Below, piece after piece: positions 18,831 to 29,539 of a stretch of DNA of 64,000 nt. This DNA is from Sphingomonas sp. BK235 (GTDB lineage: Bacteria > Pseudomonadota > Alphaproteobacteria > Sphingomonadales > Sphingomonadaceae). A model generated the notes under the pieces. The model made no database searches. It worked only from the letters and a program-made list of their open reading frames with translations, and was not told the origin of the DNA. Within the stretch, counting starts at the first letter, position 1; each line of letters starts with the position of its first letter. A program made the translations under genes and the position numbers. The stretch lies in contig NZ_SLXN01000002.1 of assembly GCF_004345855.1 (NCBI RefSeq), positions 1 to 64,000 on the forward strand. The letters are read 5' to 3'.

Positions 18831-19432
18831 CGCTGGCGCTGATCGACTATCAGGCGGGTAACCTCCACTCGGTCGCCAACGCGCTGCGCGCCGCAGGGTG
18901 CGACGACCTGGTCGTCACCGCCGACCCCGACGCGGTGGCGCGCGCCGACCGGATCGTGCTGCCCGGCGTGGGCGCGTTCGGCGCCTGCGCCGCGGCGCTG
19001 CGCGCGGTCGAAGGGCTGGTCGCCGCGCTCGAGCGCCGCGTGCTGGCGGAGGGCGCGCCGTTCCTCGGCATCTGTGTCGGGATGCAGCTGCTCGCCACCG
19101 CGGGCGAGGAGCTCGGTCACCATGCCGGGCTCGGCTGGATCGACGGCATTGTGCGCCGGATCGACGTTGCCGGCAGCGACGCCAAGGTGCCGCACATGGG
19201 CTGGAACGACGTGGTGCCGCAGGTCGAGCATGCGCTGATCGTCCCGGGCGAGGCCTATTTCCTCCACAGCTACGCCTTCAGCGGCGCGCACGTGGTGGCG
19301 ACCACCGACCATGCCGGTCCGGTGACTGCGGCGGTAGCGCGCGACAATGTGGTGGGGGTGCAATTCCACCCCGAGAAGAGCCAGCGCTACGGGCTGGCGC
19401 TGCTCGAACGCTTCCTGGCGTGGCGGCCGTGA
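18827..19432 (+). CDS. hisH: imidazole glycerol phosphate synthase, glutaminase subunit
   Basis: The 201-aa class I glutamine amidotransferase supplies ammonia to HisF. The nucleophile Cys lies in FLGICVGMQLL and the His-Glu pair in VGVQFHPEKSQ. The ATG at 18827 overlaps the previous stop. About 360 bases holding two palindromic repeat elements separate it from hisA, while its partner gene hisF lies further downstream. Confidence 0.96.
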   Translation: MTLALIDYQAGNLHSVANALRAAGCDDLVVTADPDAVARADRIVLPGVGAFGACAAALRAVEGLVAALERRVLAEGAPFLGICVGMQLLATAGEELGHHAGLGWIDGIVRRIDVAGSDAKVPHMGWNDVVPQVEHALIVPGEAYFLHSYAFSGAHVVATTDHAGPVTAAVARDNVVGVQFHPEKSQRYGLALLERFLAWRP

Positions 19433-19484
19433 GGGGGCGAGTGCGGAAGAGTTTCGCCGCTTACAACGAATTCTCCTTCCCCTT

Positions 19485-19582
19485 CCGTCATCCCGGACCT
19501 GGTCTGGAATCCACCGCGCCGCAAACCTCAAAGCCGGCGAGCGCGCGGACGGGTGGATCCCGGACCAAGTCCGGGATGACGG
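19485..19582. repeat. 97-bp palindromic repeat, copy 1
   Basis: Two 31-base arms (19485-19515 and 19552-19582) are inverted near-copies, each starting or ending CCGTCATCCCGGAC / GTCCGGGATGACGG and containing its own small hairpin. Together with copy 2 it fills most of the 361-base gap between hisH and hisA, which holds no gene I can support. Confidence 0.85.
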
Positions 19583-19617
19583 CGGGGGTGAGGCGGTCGG
19601 CCTCTCCCCAGCCACGG

Positions 19618-19714
19618 CGTCATCCTGAACTCGTTTCAGGATCCACTGCTCCGCGCATCCGCGAGCCGCTGGCTCCGCGGCACGGTGGTTCCCGGAACAA
19701 GTCCGGGATGACGG
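19618..19714. repeat. 97-bp palindromic repeat, copy 2
   Basis: Same architecture as copy 1, with arms at about 19618-19648 (CGTCATCCTGAACTCG...) and 19684-19714 (...AAGTCCGGGATGACGG). The left arm has diverged from the right one, suggesting an older copy. Confidence 0.85.
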
Positions 19715-19793
19715 CAGTGGGCGAGGCGGAGGCTCGCGCCTCACGCGTGTCCTGCGCTTTTCCCCGCCCCGCCCCTTCGCCGAGTAACCCCGC

Positions 19794-20528
19794 ATGACCC
19801 TCATCGTCTTCCCCGCGATCGACCTCAAGCAGGGCCAGGTGGTCCGCCTCGCCGAGGGCGACATGGCGCGCGCCACCGTCTACGGCGACGACCCCGCGGC
19901 GCAGGCGATGCTGTTCGCCGAGGCCGGCGCGGCGCATCTCCACGTCGTCGACCTGGACGGCGCCTTCGCCGGTGCCAGCGTCAACGGCGCGGCGGTGCGC
20001 GCGATCGTCGAGCGCTTCCCCGGCCATGTCCAGCTCGGCGGCGGCATCCGCACGCGCGAGAGCGTCGAGCGCTGGTTCGATCTCGGCGTGTCGCGCGTGG
20101 TGATCGGCACCGCCGCGCTGGAGGATCCCGAGTTCGTCCGCGGCGCCGCGCGCGACTTCCCCGGCGGCGTGGTGGTGGCGGTGGACGCGCGCGACGGCAT
20201 GGTCGCGACCAAGGGCTGGGCCGACGTCTCCACCACCAGCGTGGTCGAGCTCGCGCGCCGCTTCGAGGACGCGGGGGTGGCGGCGTTGCTGTTCACCGAC
20301 GTCGGCCGCGACGGGCTGCTCAAGGGCGCCAATATCGAGGCGACGGTGGACCTCGCGCGCGCGGTCGACATTCCGGTGATCGCGAGCGGCGGCGTGGCGG
20401 GGATCGCGGATATCCACGTGCTGGCGCTGCACGCGCGCGACGGCGTGGAAGGCGTCATCACCGGACGCGCGCTGTATGACGGGCGGCTCGACCTCGCAGC
20501 GGCGCTGAGCGTGGCGGCGGCGGCGTAG
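19794..20528 (+). CDS. hisA: phosphoribosylformimino-5-aminoimidazole carboxamide ribotide isomerase
   Basis: The 244-aa TIM barrel catalyses the ProFAR to PRFAR isomerisation of histidine synthesis. The family start [20 protein letters not shown] and the phosphate-binding [13 protein letters not shown] are present. The two catalytic Asp are in FPAIDLK and LFTDVGRDG. It lies after the repeat-filled gap and before a small reverse-strand gene. Confidence 0.96.
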   Translation: MTLIVFPAIDLKQGQVVRLAEGDMARATVYGDDPAAQAMLFAEAGAAHLHVVDLDGAFAGASVNGAAVRAIVERFPGHVQLGGGIRTRESVERWFDLGVSRVVIGTAALEDPEFVRGAARDFPGGVVVAVDARDGMVATKGWADVSTTSVVELARRFEDAGVAALLFTDVGRDGLLKGANIEATVDLARAVDIPVIASGGVAGIADIHVLALHARDGVEGVITGRALYDGRLDLAAALSVAAAA

Positions 20529-20657
20529 CGGGCGCGCAGGCGGGGGAGCGGTGGGATCTTTCCTGGCGCTCCCACGCAGGCGGGCGCCTAGGCGGACACC
20601 ACGCCGCGAGCCGTTGCCCTTCGTGACCCTGAGCTCCGGCGCTCGCTGCAGCACAGC

Positions 20658-20900
20658 TCAGCCGGGAAACGCCGGTCCCTGACTCACACCGCTGCGCGCG
20701 ACCAACCCGCGCGCCGTGCCTCGTCGCGTGTGCGGCGCATGCAGCCAGAAACGCTCCTCGCGCTCCAGCTCGGCTTCCCACGTGCGCTGGCGAAACCACG
20801 ACCAGCACAGGATCGTACGGCGCTCGTGCGGCCACTCGGTCGGGAACGCGCCGCGCGGGTTGGCGAGCATCACCAGCAGCGCACAGAAGCGGCATCGCAT
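20658..20900 (-). CDS. small hypothetical protein opposite the his cluster
   Basis: The 80-aa protein begins MRCRFCALLVMLANPRGAF and has a Trp/Glu-rich middle (CWSWFRQRTWEAELEREERF). No family is recognised. A strong GAGGAG lies 8 bases before the ATG, and the amino-acid composition is ordinary, which argues that it is real. It is antisense to the his operon direction, sitting between hisA and hisF. Confidence 0.55.
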   Translation of the reverse strand: MRCRFCALLVMLANPRGAFPTEWPHERRTILCWSWFRQRTWEAELEREERFWLHAPHTRRGTARGLVARSGVSQGPAFPG

Positions 20901-21024
20901 CGCCTGTTCTCCTCGCCAATCGGCAGCGATGATGCCGCCGCGCGCGCTTCAAGGAACCCCGCCACTGACCGACTTCGGCGCCCGCGCTTGCCCTCACCCG
21001 CCCGCTTCGGCATGAGCCGCACGC

Positions 21025-21786
21025 ATGACCGTCCGTGCCCGCGTGATCCCGTGCCTCGACGTCGCCGAGGGCCGCGTCGTCAAGGGCGTCAATTTCGTCG
21101 ACCTGATCGACGCCGGCGACCCGGTCGAGCAGGCGCGCGCCTATGACTCCGCCGGGGCGGACGAGCTCTGCTTCCTTGACATCACCGCCAGCCACGAGGC
21201 GCGCGGCACCATCCTCGACGTCGTCCGCCGCACCGCCGCGGTCTGCTTCATGCCGCTCACCGTCGGGGGCGGGGTGCGCAGCGCCGAGGATGCGCGCGCT
21301 TTGCTGCTCGCCGGCGCGGACAAGGTCGCGGTCAATTCCGCGGCGGTGGCGCGCCCCGAGCTGGTGAGCGACATCGCCGAGCGGTTCGGCAGCCAATGCT
21401 GCGTCGCCAGCGTCGACGCGCGCCGCGTCGGCGAGGGCTGGGAGGTGTTCACCCATGGCGGGCGCCGCGCCACCGGGATCGACGCGGTGGCGCACGCGCT
21501 GCGCCTCGCCGAGCTCGGCGCGGGCGAGCTGCTCGTCACCTCGATGGACCGCGACGGCACGCGCGGCGGCTATGACCTCGCGCTGGTGCGCGCGATCGCC
21601 GATCGCACCGAGGTGCCGGTGGTGGCCTCGGGCGGCGTGGGCTCGCTCGACGACCTCGTCGCGGGAGTAACCGAGGGCCATGCCTCGGCGGTGCTCGCCG
21701 CCTCGATCTTCCACTTCGGCCAGGCCACGGTGGCCGAGGCGCATGCCGCGCTCGCGGCGGCGGGCGTGCCGGTGCGCGCGCATTGA
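21025..21786 (+). CDS. hisF: imidazole glycerol phosphate synthase, cyclase subunit
   Basis: The 253-aa TIM barrel combines PRFAR with HisH-derived ammonia to give imidazole glycerol phosphate and AICAR. The start [22 protein letters not shown], the LTVGGGVRS phosphate site and [15 protein letters not shown] are canonical, with the two catalytic Asp in CLDV and SMDRDG. Its stop overlaps the TTG start of the rlpA-like gene. Confidence 0.97.
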   Translation: MTVRARVIPCLDVAEGRVVKGVNFVDLIDAGDPVEQARAYDSAGADELCFLDITASHEARGTILDVVRRTAAVCFMPLTVGGGVRSAEDARALLLAGADKVAVNSAAVARPELVSDIAERFGSQCCVASVDARRVGEGWEVFTHGGRRATGIDAVAHALRLAELGAGELLVTSMDRDGTRGGYDLALVRAIADRTEVPVVASGGVGSLDDLVAGVTEGHASAVLAASIFHFGQATVAEAHAALAAAGVPVRAH

Positions 21787-22355
21787 GCCGCACTGCGCGG
21801 CGCGCGGCGGGGGCGGCGCTGCTGGCGGCGCTGCTCGCCGGCTGCGGCGGCCACTACCGACCCGTCAGCGACGCGCCGGTGCGGCTCGGCCGACCCTATG
21901 TGGTGCGCGGCGTCACCTACACGCCCGCGGCGGACCCGAGCTACGACATGCTCGGCTATGCCAGTTGGTACGGCAGCGAGTCGGGCAACCGCACCGCCAA
22001 CGGTGAGCGCTTCCGCGCCAAATGGGTCACCGCGGCGCATCCGACGCTGCCGCTGCCGAGCTACGTCGAGGTCACCGCGCTCGACACCGGGCGCGTCATC
22101 CTGCTGCGGGTCAACGATCGCGGACCGTTTGCGCGCGACCGGCTGATCGACCTGTCGCGCGGCGCCGCCGAGCTGCTCGGCGTGCGCGCGCGCGGCCATG
22201 TCGCGGTGCGCGTGCGGGTGGTCGAGCCGCCCGAGCGCGATCGCGAGCGGCTGCGTCGGGGGAAAGCCGCGGCGCCGCGCCCCGACGTCGCGCCCGACGT
22301 CGCCGCCAACCTGCGCGCGCAGCTCGACACCGGGCTGCGCGCGCTGGGGCGCTGA
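21783..22355 (+). CDS. RlpA-like septal lipoprotein / lytic transglycosylase
   Basis: The 190-aa precursor has a lipoprotein signal ending LLAGC and a double-psi beta-barrel domain with GYASWYG, the RTANGERF motif and [22 protein letters not shown], as in RlpA. RlpA cleaves denuded peptidoglycan glycans at the septum. There is no C-terminal SPOR domain, so septal targeting is unclear. The start is a TTG overlapping the hisF stop, an unusual coupling between histidine and cell-wall genes. Confidence 0.88.
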   Translation: MSRTARRAAGAALLAALLAGCGGHYRPVSDAPVRLGRPYVVRGVTYTPAADPSYDMLGYASWYGSESGNRTANGERFRAKWVTAAHPTLPLPSYVEVTALDTGRVILLRVNDRGPFARDRLIDLSRGAAELLGVRARGHVAVRVRVVEPPERDRERLRRGKAAAPRPDVAPDVAANLRAQLDTGLRALGR

Positions 22356-22367
22356 GCCGGTCCGCGG

Positions 22368-25307
22368 CTATTTGGCGGGCGCCGCCCCCGCCGGGGGCGC
22401 CTTGGGCACCACCGCCATCGTCCAGTCCTTCTCGGGGCGCAGATATTTGGCCGCGGTCGCCTGGAGCCCCTCGGGCGTGATGTTGGTCATGTCGCCGACG
22501 AGGCTCTGGCTCGCCTCGATCCGCTTGGGATCGAAGGTGCCACCCGAGGTCTGGATCAGCCAGAACTGGTTCCCCGACGAGGCGCGCGCCATATATTGCA
22601 GCATCGGCACGATCGTGCGGCGCAGCTCGTCCGCGCTGATCGGCGTCGACACCAACTCGGCCGCGATCTGGCGCGACAGCTGGAAGAACAAGGACACCTT
22701 GTCGGGCGCCACCTTGCCCACCGCGATCAGCCGCCCGCCGCCGGGCAGGCCGACCGGCCACTGGCTCTGCGCGGTCGGCGAATAGCTCGCCCCCGCCACC
22801 GAGCGCAGGCGGTCGAACAAGCGATCCGCGAACACCGCGGCCAGCACGTCGAGCCGGCGCTGCTCGGCGTGGTCGGCCGAGCCGCCCCCGGTCGGCCAGG
22901 CGATCACCGCGGCGGCCTGGTTGTCGTCGCCGTCGTGGCTGCGCATCACCGGTGTGGCATTGTGCGCGGGGAAGCGCACCGGCGCGCCCGTGCCCTCGTC
23001 CGCGCGGCGCGGCTTGAGCGCGCCGAAGCTCTTGGCGATCGCGGCGATCGCCTCGTCCGCCTTGACGTCGCCGAACACGTCCACCTCGATCGGCCCGGTC
23101 GCCAGCAGCGGCTGCCACAGCTTCTTGAAGTCCTTGGCGTTGAGCGCCTGGATCTGCGCCAGCGTCGGCATGCCCCAGCGCGGGTCGCCGTCGCGCAGCA
23201 GTCCCTCGAGGTCGCGCGCCAGCACGCCGTCGGGCGACGAGCTCAGCCCGGCATAGCCCGTCAGCATCGCCGCGCGCGCGCGCGCCACCGGCGCCGCGTC
23301 CCAGCGCGGCGCGGCGAGCTTGGCCGCCATCAGCGTGAGATTGTCGGTATAATCCCCCGGCGTCGTCTGCGCGCCGAACAGGAACGAATCGTCGCCGATG
23401 TCGAAGTCCAGCCCGATGCGCCGCCCCGTCGTCAGCGCGTCGAGCGCGCCCTGGTCGAGCGTGCCGATCCCGCTCGCGATCAGCGCGGTCTCGCCGGCCC
23501 AGGCCGGGGTCGGCCGGTCGCCCGGCAGCGCCTGATAGCCGCGCCCGAAGCGCACGCGCAGATAGACGCGCCCCGTCTCGGACGGGTTGGCGTAGATCAG
23601 CGCGCGCACGCCGTTGGCGAAGGTCACCTGCTCCATCGGCGGGTCGCCGATCGTCGCGCGCGCGCTCACCTGCCCCGGCGTGCCGAGCTTGGGCACCTTG
23701 GAGAAATCGACGGAGCGCTGCTCGGCGCGCTTGCCCGCCAGCTTGGAGACATCGGCGGTGAGCGCGGCGGCCAGCTTGGTCGCGGCGCTGGCGTCGGCGG
23801 TGCGCGTGTTGAGCAGCGCGCGCTGGACGTCGCCCTTGAACAGCCGGTTGGTCGATTCGATCATCGCCGCGGGCGTGAACATGCCCTTGGTGCGCGCGTC
23901 CTGCAGGATGTCGTAGCTGGTCTTCGGCCCCGCGACGGTCTCGCGGATGTCGAGCGCGTTGACCATGTCGTCGGCCTGCTTCGCGCCGGCCTCGACACGC
24001 GCGGTGTCGACGTCGTTCTTCATCGCCGCGTCGAACTCGGCGAGCTCGCGGTCGACCTCGGCCTGGGTCGGCGGTGTCGCCATCGCGTCCGCCACCACCG
24101 CGCGCACGTCCTTGAGCGCAGCCTCCCAATCGTCGCCGATCGGGACGACGTTGGTGAAGGTGCCGTTGGCCGAGCGCGACACGTCGTCGAGGCTCACCGA
24201 CGCCTGGAGGAAGCTCCCCCCGGCGCGCGCGCGCGACTCGAGCCGGCGGTTGATCAGCCGGATCGCGAGAAAGTCGACCAGCCGCTTCTGGTTGAAGATG
24301 ATCGTGTCGTCGCGATACTCCCACGGCCGCAGCGTCGCGGTGGCGACCACCGGCGGCAGCGACGGCTCGGCGATCGTCTTGGTCGCGGGCGCCTTGGGAT
24401 CGGGCTCGCCGAAATCGGGGTCGGCCGGGTCGGCGCCCTTGCCGGTCCAGGTGCCGAAATTCTTCACCACCAGCTTGGCGGCGACGTCGGGATCGATGTC
24501 GCCCGAGATGATCACCACCGCGCGCGCCGGGCGGTACCATTTGTTGTGGAACGCCTGCACCGTCGCGGGCGTGGCCGCCTCCAGCGTCTTGATCGTGCCG
24601 ATCGGCGAGCGATCGGCGAGCGGTTGGCCCGCGAAGAAGGTCTGGCGGATCGCGTCGCCGTAGCGCACTTGCGCGCCCGGCGCCTCGCGCTGCTCGGCCA
24701 ACACCGCGGGGCGCTCGGCGGCGAGCCCCGCGTCGGTGATCGCGGGCTCGGCCATCATGCCGGCGAAGATCTTGAGGCTCTCGTCGAGCTTGACGTCAGT
24801 CGCGCCGGGCAGATCGAGCTTGTAGACCGTCTGCGTCGGCGTGGTGGAGGCGTTCGAGTCCGAGCCGAAGGTGGCGCCGAAGCGCTGCCACACGCGCTTG
24901 GCCTCGCCGTCGGGCACGTAGCGCGAGCCGCGGAACGACAGATGCTCGATCAGATGCGCGAAGCCCTGCTCGGCATCGCTCTCGTACAGCGAGCCCGCGT
25001 CGATCCGCACGCGCACCGCGACCTGCCCCGGCGGCACGCCGTTCTTGCGCACCGCGTAGCGCAGCCCGGTCGGCAGCGCGCCGAAATGCCACTCGGGATC
25101 GGGCGGGATGTCCGATCCCTTGAACAGCCACGGCGACGTGTCGACGCGGATCGCGGGAGCGGGCGCCGCCGCCGCGGACTTGGCCGGGGCGGGAGCGGAG
25201 GTCGCGGGGGCGCGGCGCGCGCGTTGCTGCGCGGGCAGCGGCAGCGACACGGAGACGAGCAGAAGGGCGACGAGCGGCTTCGCGAGCGCGCGCGAATACG
25301 AAGGCAT
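22368..25307 (-). CDS. M16 family zinc metallopeptidase (pitrilysin-like), periplasmic
   Basis: The 979-aa precursor has a signal peptide (residues 1-27, ending PAQ) and an Ala/Pro-rich linker (30-52). The inverted zinc motif HLIEH is at residues 118-122 in GFAHLIEHLSFRGS, followed by three further M16 repeats. The C-terminal half lacks a second HXXEH, as usual. It probably degrades peptides in the periplasm. The ATG at 25307 gives the signal peptide directly. It is convergent with the rlpA-like gene with a 12-base gap. Confidence 0.93.
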   Translation of the reverse strand: MPSYSRALAKPLVALLLVSVSLPLPAQQRARRAPATSAPAPAKSAAAAPAPAIRVDTSPWLFKGSDIPPDPEWHFGALPTGLRYAVRKNGVPPGQVAVRVRIDAGSLYESDAEQGFAHLIEHLSFRGSRYVPDGEAKRVWQRFGATFGSDSNASTTPTQTVYKLDLPGATDVKLDESLKIFAGMMAEPAITDAGLAAERPAVLAEQREAPGAQVRYGDAIRQTFFAGQPLADRSPIGTIKTLEAATPATVQAFHNKWYRPARAVVIISGDIDPDVAAKLVVKNFGTWTGKGADPADPDFGEPDPKAPATKTIAEPSLPPVVATATLRPWEYRDDTIIFNQKRLVDFLAIRLINRRLESRARAGGSFLQASVSLDDVSRSANGTFTNVVPIGDDWEAALKDVRAVVADAMATPPTQAEVDRELAEFDAAMKNDVDTARVEAGAKQADDMVNALDIRETVAGPKTSYDILQDARTKGMFTPAAMIESTNRLFKGDVQRALLNTRTADASAATKLAAALTADVSKLAGKRAEQRSVDFSKVPKLGTPGQVSARATIGDPPMEQVTFANGVRALIYANPSETGRVYLRVRFGRGYQALPGDRPTPAWAGETALIASGIGTLDQGALDALTTGRRIGLDFDIGDDSFLFGAQTTPGDYTDNLTLMAAKLAAPRWDAAPVARARAAMLTGYAGLSSSPDGVLARDLEGLLRDGDPRWGMPTLAQIQALNAKDFKKLWQPLLATGPIEVDVFGDVKADEAIAAIAKSFGALKPRRADEGTGAPVRFPAHNATPVMRSHDGDDNQAAAVIAWPTGGGSADHAEQRRLDVLAAVFADRLFDRLRSVAGASYSPTAQSQWPVGLPGGGRLIAVGKVAPDKVSLFFQLSRQIAAELVSTPISADELRRTIVPMLQYMARASSGNQFWLIQTSGGTFDPKRIEASQSLVGDMTNITPEGLQATAAKYLRPEKDWTMAVVPKAPPAGAAPAK

Positions 25308-25468
25308 GCGCGCGCTTGTAGGGCGGCGACGGTCCGGCCGCAACACGCCGCGGTCGAAGCTCGGCTTCTGCCGCCAGCACAAGCCTTTGCCGCTCAAGTG
25401 CCACGTTTTCGTCGCGAAGCGGGTCTAGCGCGGTGAACCAGGAGCGCGGCCTCCGCGAGGACGGAAAG

Positions 25469-26326
25469 ATGAAGCAGGACACGCGATTGGCGCGCACGCC
25501 GATGTGGCAGGACAGCGCCGACTCGGCCGATCCGGTGCTGGTACCCGATCTCAACGTGATCTCGGGCGCGCCGGTGCCGGGCGCCGAGCTGCGCGCCGAA
25601 TCGAACCGACCGCTGCTGATCCGCGTCGGCAAGCACCTGCGCGGGGTGTTCGACCGGCTGATCGCGGGCTCGTCGCTGGTGCCCAACGATCCCGTGCTCG
25701 ACGTGCGCGATTTCGCCTGGACCGCGCTGCTGCGCGAGCATTGGCAAGCGATCCGCGACGAGGCGCGCGCGGTGGCGCTGGTCGGCAATGCGGCGCCCAG
25801 CCTGGCGACGATCTCGCCCGATCATCGCGCCATCGCCGAGATCAACAAATGGCGCTCCTTCTTCCTGTGGGGCTATGGCTATCCGATCCACGAGAATCTG
25901 GTGCGCTGCCCGCATACCCAGGCGGTGATCGAGCAGATCCCGGGGCTCAACTCGGCCTTTTTCTCGATCCTCGCGCCGGGGACCCACATCCCCGACCATC
26001 GCGGCGTGACCAAAGGCCTGATCACCTGCCACCTCGGGCTGATCGTGCCGCGCGACGGCGACGTGCGGATGCGCGTCGACGACCGCATCGTGCGCTGGGC
26101 CGAGGGGGAGACGCTGGTGTTCGACGATACCTACCGGCACGAGGTGTGGAACGACACCGCGGGGACGCGCGTGGTGCTGCTGATCCAGTTCGAGCGCCCG
26201 CTCCGCCACCCCGGGCGGTGGTTCGCCGACCTGTTCCTGGGCGTGGTCAAGCGCTCCGCCTTCGTCCAGGAGGCGCGCGCCAATGTCGCCAAGTGGAACG
26301 CGGCGGTGCGCCAGCTCGACGGCTGA
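25469..26326 (+). CDS. aspartyl/asparaginyl beta-hydroxylase-like dioxygenase
   Basis: The 285-aa protein has the AspH fold: the first iron-ligand His in FSILAPGTHIPDHRGVTKG and the second in FDDTYRHEVWNDTAG, with a downstream Arg (LIQFERPLRH) for 2-oxoglutarate. Substrates in this family include protein Asp/Asn residues and the lipid A acyl chain (LpxO); no membrane helix is seen, which weighs mildly against LpxO. The ATG at 25469 follows GAGGACGG. It is divergent from the M16 gene. Confidence 0.88.
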   Translation: MKQDTRLARTPMWQDSADSADPVLVPDLNVISGAPVPGAELRAESNRPLLIRVGKHLRGVFDRLIAGSSLVPNDPVLDVRDFAWTALLREHWQAIRDEARAVALVGNAAPSLATISPDHRAIAEINKWRSFFLWGYGYPIHENLVRCPHTQAVIEQIPGLNSAFFSILAPGTHIPDHRGVTKGLITCHLGLIVPRDGDVRMRVDDRIVRWAEGETLVFDDTYRHEVWNDTAGTRVVLLIQFERPLRHPGRWFADLFLGVVKRSAFVQEARANVAKWNAAVRQLDG

Positions 26327-26358
26327 CGCCCGCGCGCGGGCTCAGGGTCGACGGACGA

Positions 26359-27762
<1,404 letters not shown>

Positions 27763-27827
27763 GCGGTGCCAACTCGCCGCGCGGCGGAGCGTTGCGCCGC
27801 TCCTGCCCCGTCGCGGCGATCGTGCGC

Positions 27828-28217
27828 TCAGCCGGGGTCGCGTTGCGCCAGCATCGGCCCCAGCGCGCGCCCTGCCAGGATGTGGACGTGGAGGTGCGGC
27901 ACCTCGGCATGGCTGTCGAGCCCGGTGTTCGCGATCAGCCGATAGCCGCGCTCGACCAGCCCCGCCTCGCGCGCGGCCTGACCGATCGCGCGGGTGAGGC
28001 TGGCGATCTCCTCGACGCTCGCCCGCGCGGAGAAATCGTCCCAGCTGACATAGCTCCCCTTGGGGATCGCGAGCAGATGCACCGGTGCCCAGGGCGCGAT
28101 GTCGTGGAAGACGATGCTGTGGGCGTCCTCGAACACGCGGCGCGACGGGATCTCGCCGCGCACCAGCTTGGCGAAGATGTTGGTGTCGTCATAGGGCAAG
28201 GTGGCGTCGACGGTCAT
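27828..28217 (-). CDS. HIT family nucleotide-binding protein
   Basis: The 129-aa protein has the histidine triad as HLHVHILAG near the C-terminus and the typical [16 protein letters not shown]. Hint-type members hydrolyse purine nucleoside phosphoramidates. It starts 11 bases after hisE, so the two form a pair, an arrangement common in alphaproteobacterial his operons. Confidence 0.93.
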   Translation of the reverse strand: MTVDATLPYDDTNIFAKLVRGEIPSRRVFEDAHSIVFHDIAPWAPVHLLAIPKGSYVSWDDFSARASVEEIASLTRAIGQAAREAGLVERGYRLIANTGLDSHAEVPHLHVHILAGRALGPMLAQRDPG

Positions 28218-28228
28218 CGGAACGGTCC

Positions 28229-28579
28229 TTACTCGGGGCGGAAGGAGAGCGGCAGCGGGCCGCCGCGCGCGGCCTTCTCGTCATGGCCCGACACGCCCTC
28301 GCGCCGCGCCAGCTCGGCGCGCACGTCGTCGAGCGTCAGCCCGGCATCCGCGAGCAGTACCAGCAGGTGGTACAGCAGATCGGCCGCCTCGGGCACGATC
28401 GCACGCTCGTCGCCGCGCAGCGCCGCGATCACCGTCTCCACCGCTTCCTCGCCGAGCTTCTGCGCGATCCGCGCGCGACCGCGCGCGAACAGTGCGGCGG
28501 TATAGGAGCTGTCCGGATCGGCGCCGCGGCGCGCGGCGACCGTGGCGGCGAGCCGGTCGAGAGGGTCGGGCTGGTCCAT
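28229..28579 (-). CDS. hisE: phosphoribosyl-ATP pyrophosphatase
   Basis: The 116-aa MazG-like protein hydrolyses phosphoribosyl-ATP to phosphoribosyl-AMP, the second histidine step. The metal-binding acidic motifs are visible in ARIAQKLGEEAVETVIAAL and EAADLLYHLLVLL. It lies about 6.4 kb from hisF and on the opposite strand, with rlpA, M16, hydroxylase-like and fumC genes between. Confidence 0.95.
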   Translation of the reverse strand: MDQPDPLDRLAATVAARRGADPDSSYTAALFARGRARIAQKLGEEAVETVIAALRGDERAIVPEAADLLYHLLVLLADAGLTLDDVRAELARREGVSGHDEKAARGGPLPLSFRPE

Positions 28580-28643
28580 GACCGGGCGGGGTGCCGCTTC
28601 GCGCCGGCGCGGTCAAGGCACCGCGCCGCGCACCGCGCGCTGC

Positions 28644-29324
28644 CTAGAGCAGCGACTGGAAACGCACCGCCGCGTCATAGTCGCGCCGCCGCGCCGCGGT
28701 CGCCGCGACCGCGAGCGGGTCCTCGCCCCATTGCTCGGCCTGCCACGCCTCGTCCACCGTCGCCGCGGTCCACAGCGCCTCCGCGTCGGTCGCGCGCTCG
28801 GCCAGCGCCAGCGCCCCCACCAGCGTGCCCGTGATCGTCACCAGCGGCGACAGCGCGGCGAGCGCGAAGGCGTCGCGGCTCGCCACCGCCTCGCTCAGTC
28901 GCGCGACCGTCGCGGCGGGCTGCGGCCGGTGCATCACCCCCGCGACCAGCGTGAAATGCACGTCATAGCGACGTGCCGCCCAGGCAAGCAGCGGGTCCCA
29001 TGCCGCCGCCTGACGCTCCACCAGCGGCACGGGCGCGTCGGCGCGGTAGCAGAGCAGATCGGTCTCGGCATAGCGCGCCAACCCCGCGGCGAAGTCGCGC
29101 GGCGCCGTCGCGATCCGGTCGATCGCGGCATTGGCGAGGCCGGTCAGCGGCATCGCGCGCGGGTCGAGCGTCTCGCCGACCTCGCGCCATTCCGCCGCCA
29201 CCGCCTCCGCCAGCGCCGCGCGCGGCAGCGCGAGCGCGACGCGACCGGGGGTCCGCACCGGTCGGTCGTCGAGCAAGATGCCACCGTCCGCGTCGATCGC
29301 GACCTGCTGCCAGAAGCGCCTCAC
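28644..29324 (-). CDS. ATP12 family F1-ATPase assembly chaperone
   Basis: The 226-aa protein matches the ATP12 family (RRFWQQVAIDADGGILLDDRPVRTPG split as RRFWQQV and LLDDRPVRTP; AEWREVGETLDPRAMPLTGLANAAID; TDLLCYRADAP). ATP12 helps assemble the alpha subunit of F1-ATPase and is characteristic of alphaproteobacteria and mitochondria. The GTG at 29324 overlaps the stop of the small membrane gene, which itself overlaps the HAD gene, giving a coupled three-gene unit. Confidence 0.92.
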   Translation of the reverse strand: MRRFWQQVAIDADGGILLDDRPVRTPGRVALALPRAALAEAVAAEWREVGETLDPRAMPLTGLANAAIDRIATAPRDFAAGLARYAETDLLCYRADAPVPLVERQAAAWDPLLAWAARRYDVHFTLVAGVMHRPQPAATVARLSEAVASRDAFALAALSPLVTITGTLVGALALAERATDAEALWTAATVDEAWQAEQWGEDPLAVAATAARRRDYDAAVRFQSLL

Positions 29325-29539
29325 CGCTCGCTCCGCCACCGTCGCGCCAATGCGCGCGGCACCGTCGCCATCACCCACAGCGCCGACAGCACGATCGCGA
29401 CTCCCAGAAGCTGGGCCGGGAGCGTCACCGCCCGCCCGAGCAGCACTACGCCCAGGATCGCGCCGAAGCTCGCCACCAGCCGCACCCCGACCAGCGCGAG
29501 CCAGCGCACCATCGCGGGATCGTGGTCGCGCGCGCTCAT
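29321..29539 (-). CDS. small membrane protein between HAD and ATP12 genes
   Basis: The 72-aa protein has two hydrophobic segments (about residues 11-32 and 38-58) and a basic C-terminus (ALARRWRSER). No family is recognised. Its ATG overlaps the HAD stop, and its stop overlaps the ATP12 GTG, so it is translated in step with both. Confidence 0.8.
   Translation of the reverse strand: MSARDHDPAMVRWLALVGVRLVASFGAILGVVLLGRAVTLPAQLLGVAIVLSALWVMATVPRALARRWRSER

Noticed and set aside
22596..25436. A 946-residue plus-strand frame opposite the M16 gene
   Set aside because: The M16 peptidase on the other strand has a signal peptide and the HLIEH motif; the plus-strand frame has no recognisable domain.
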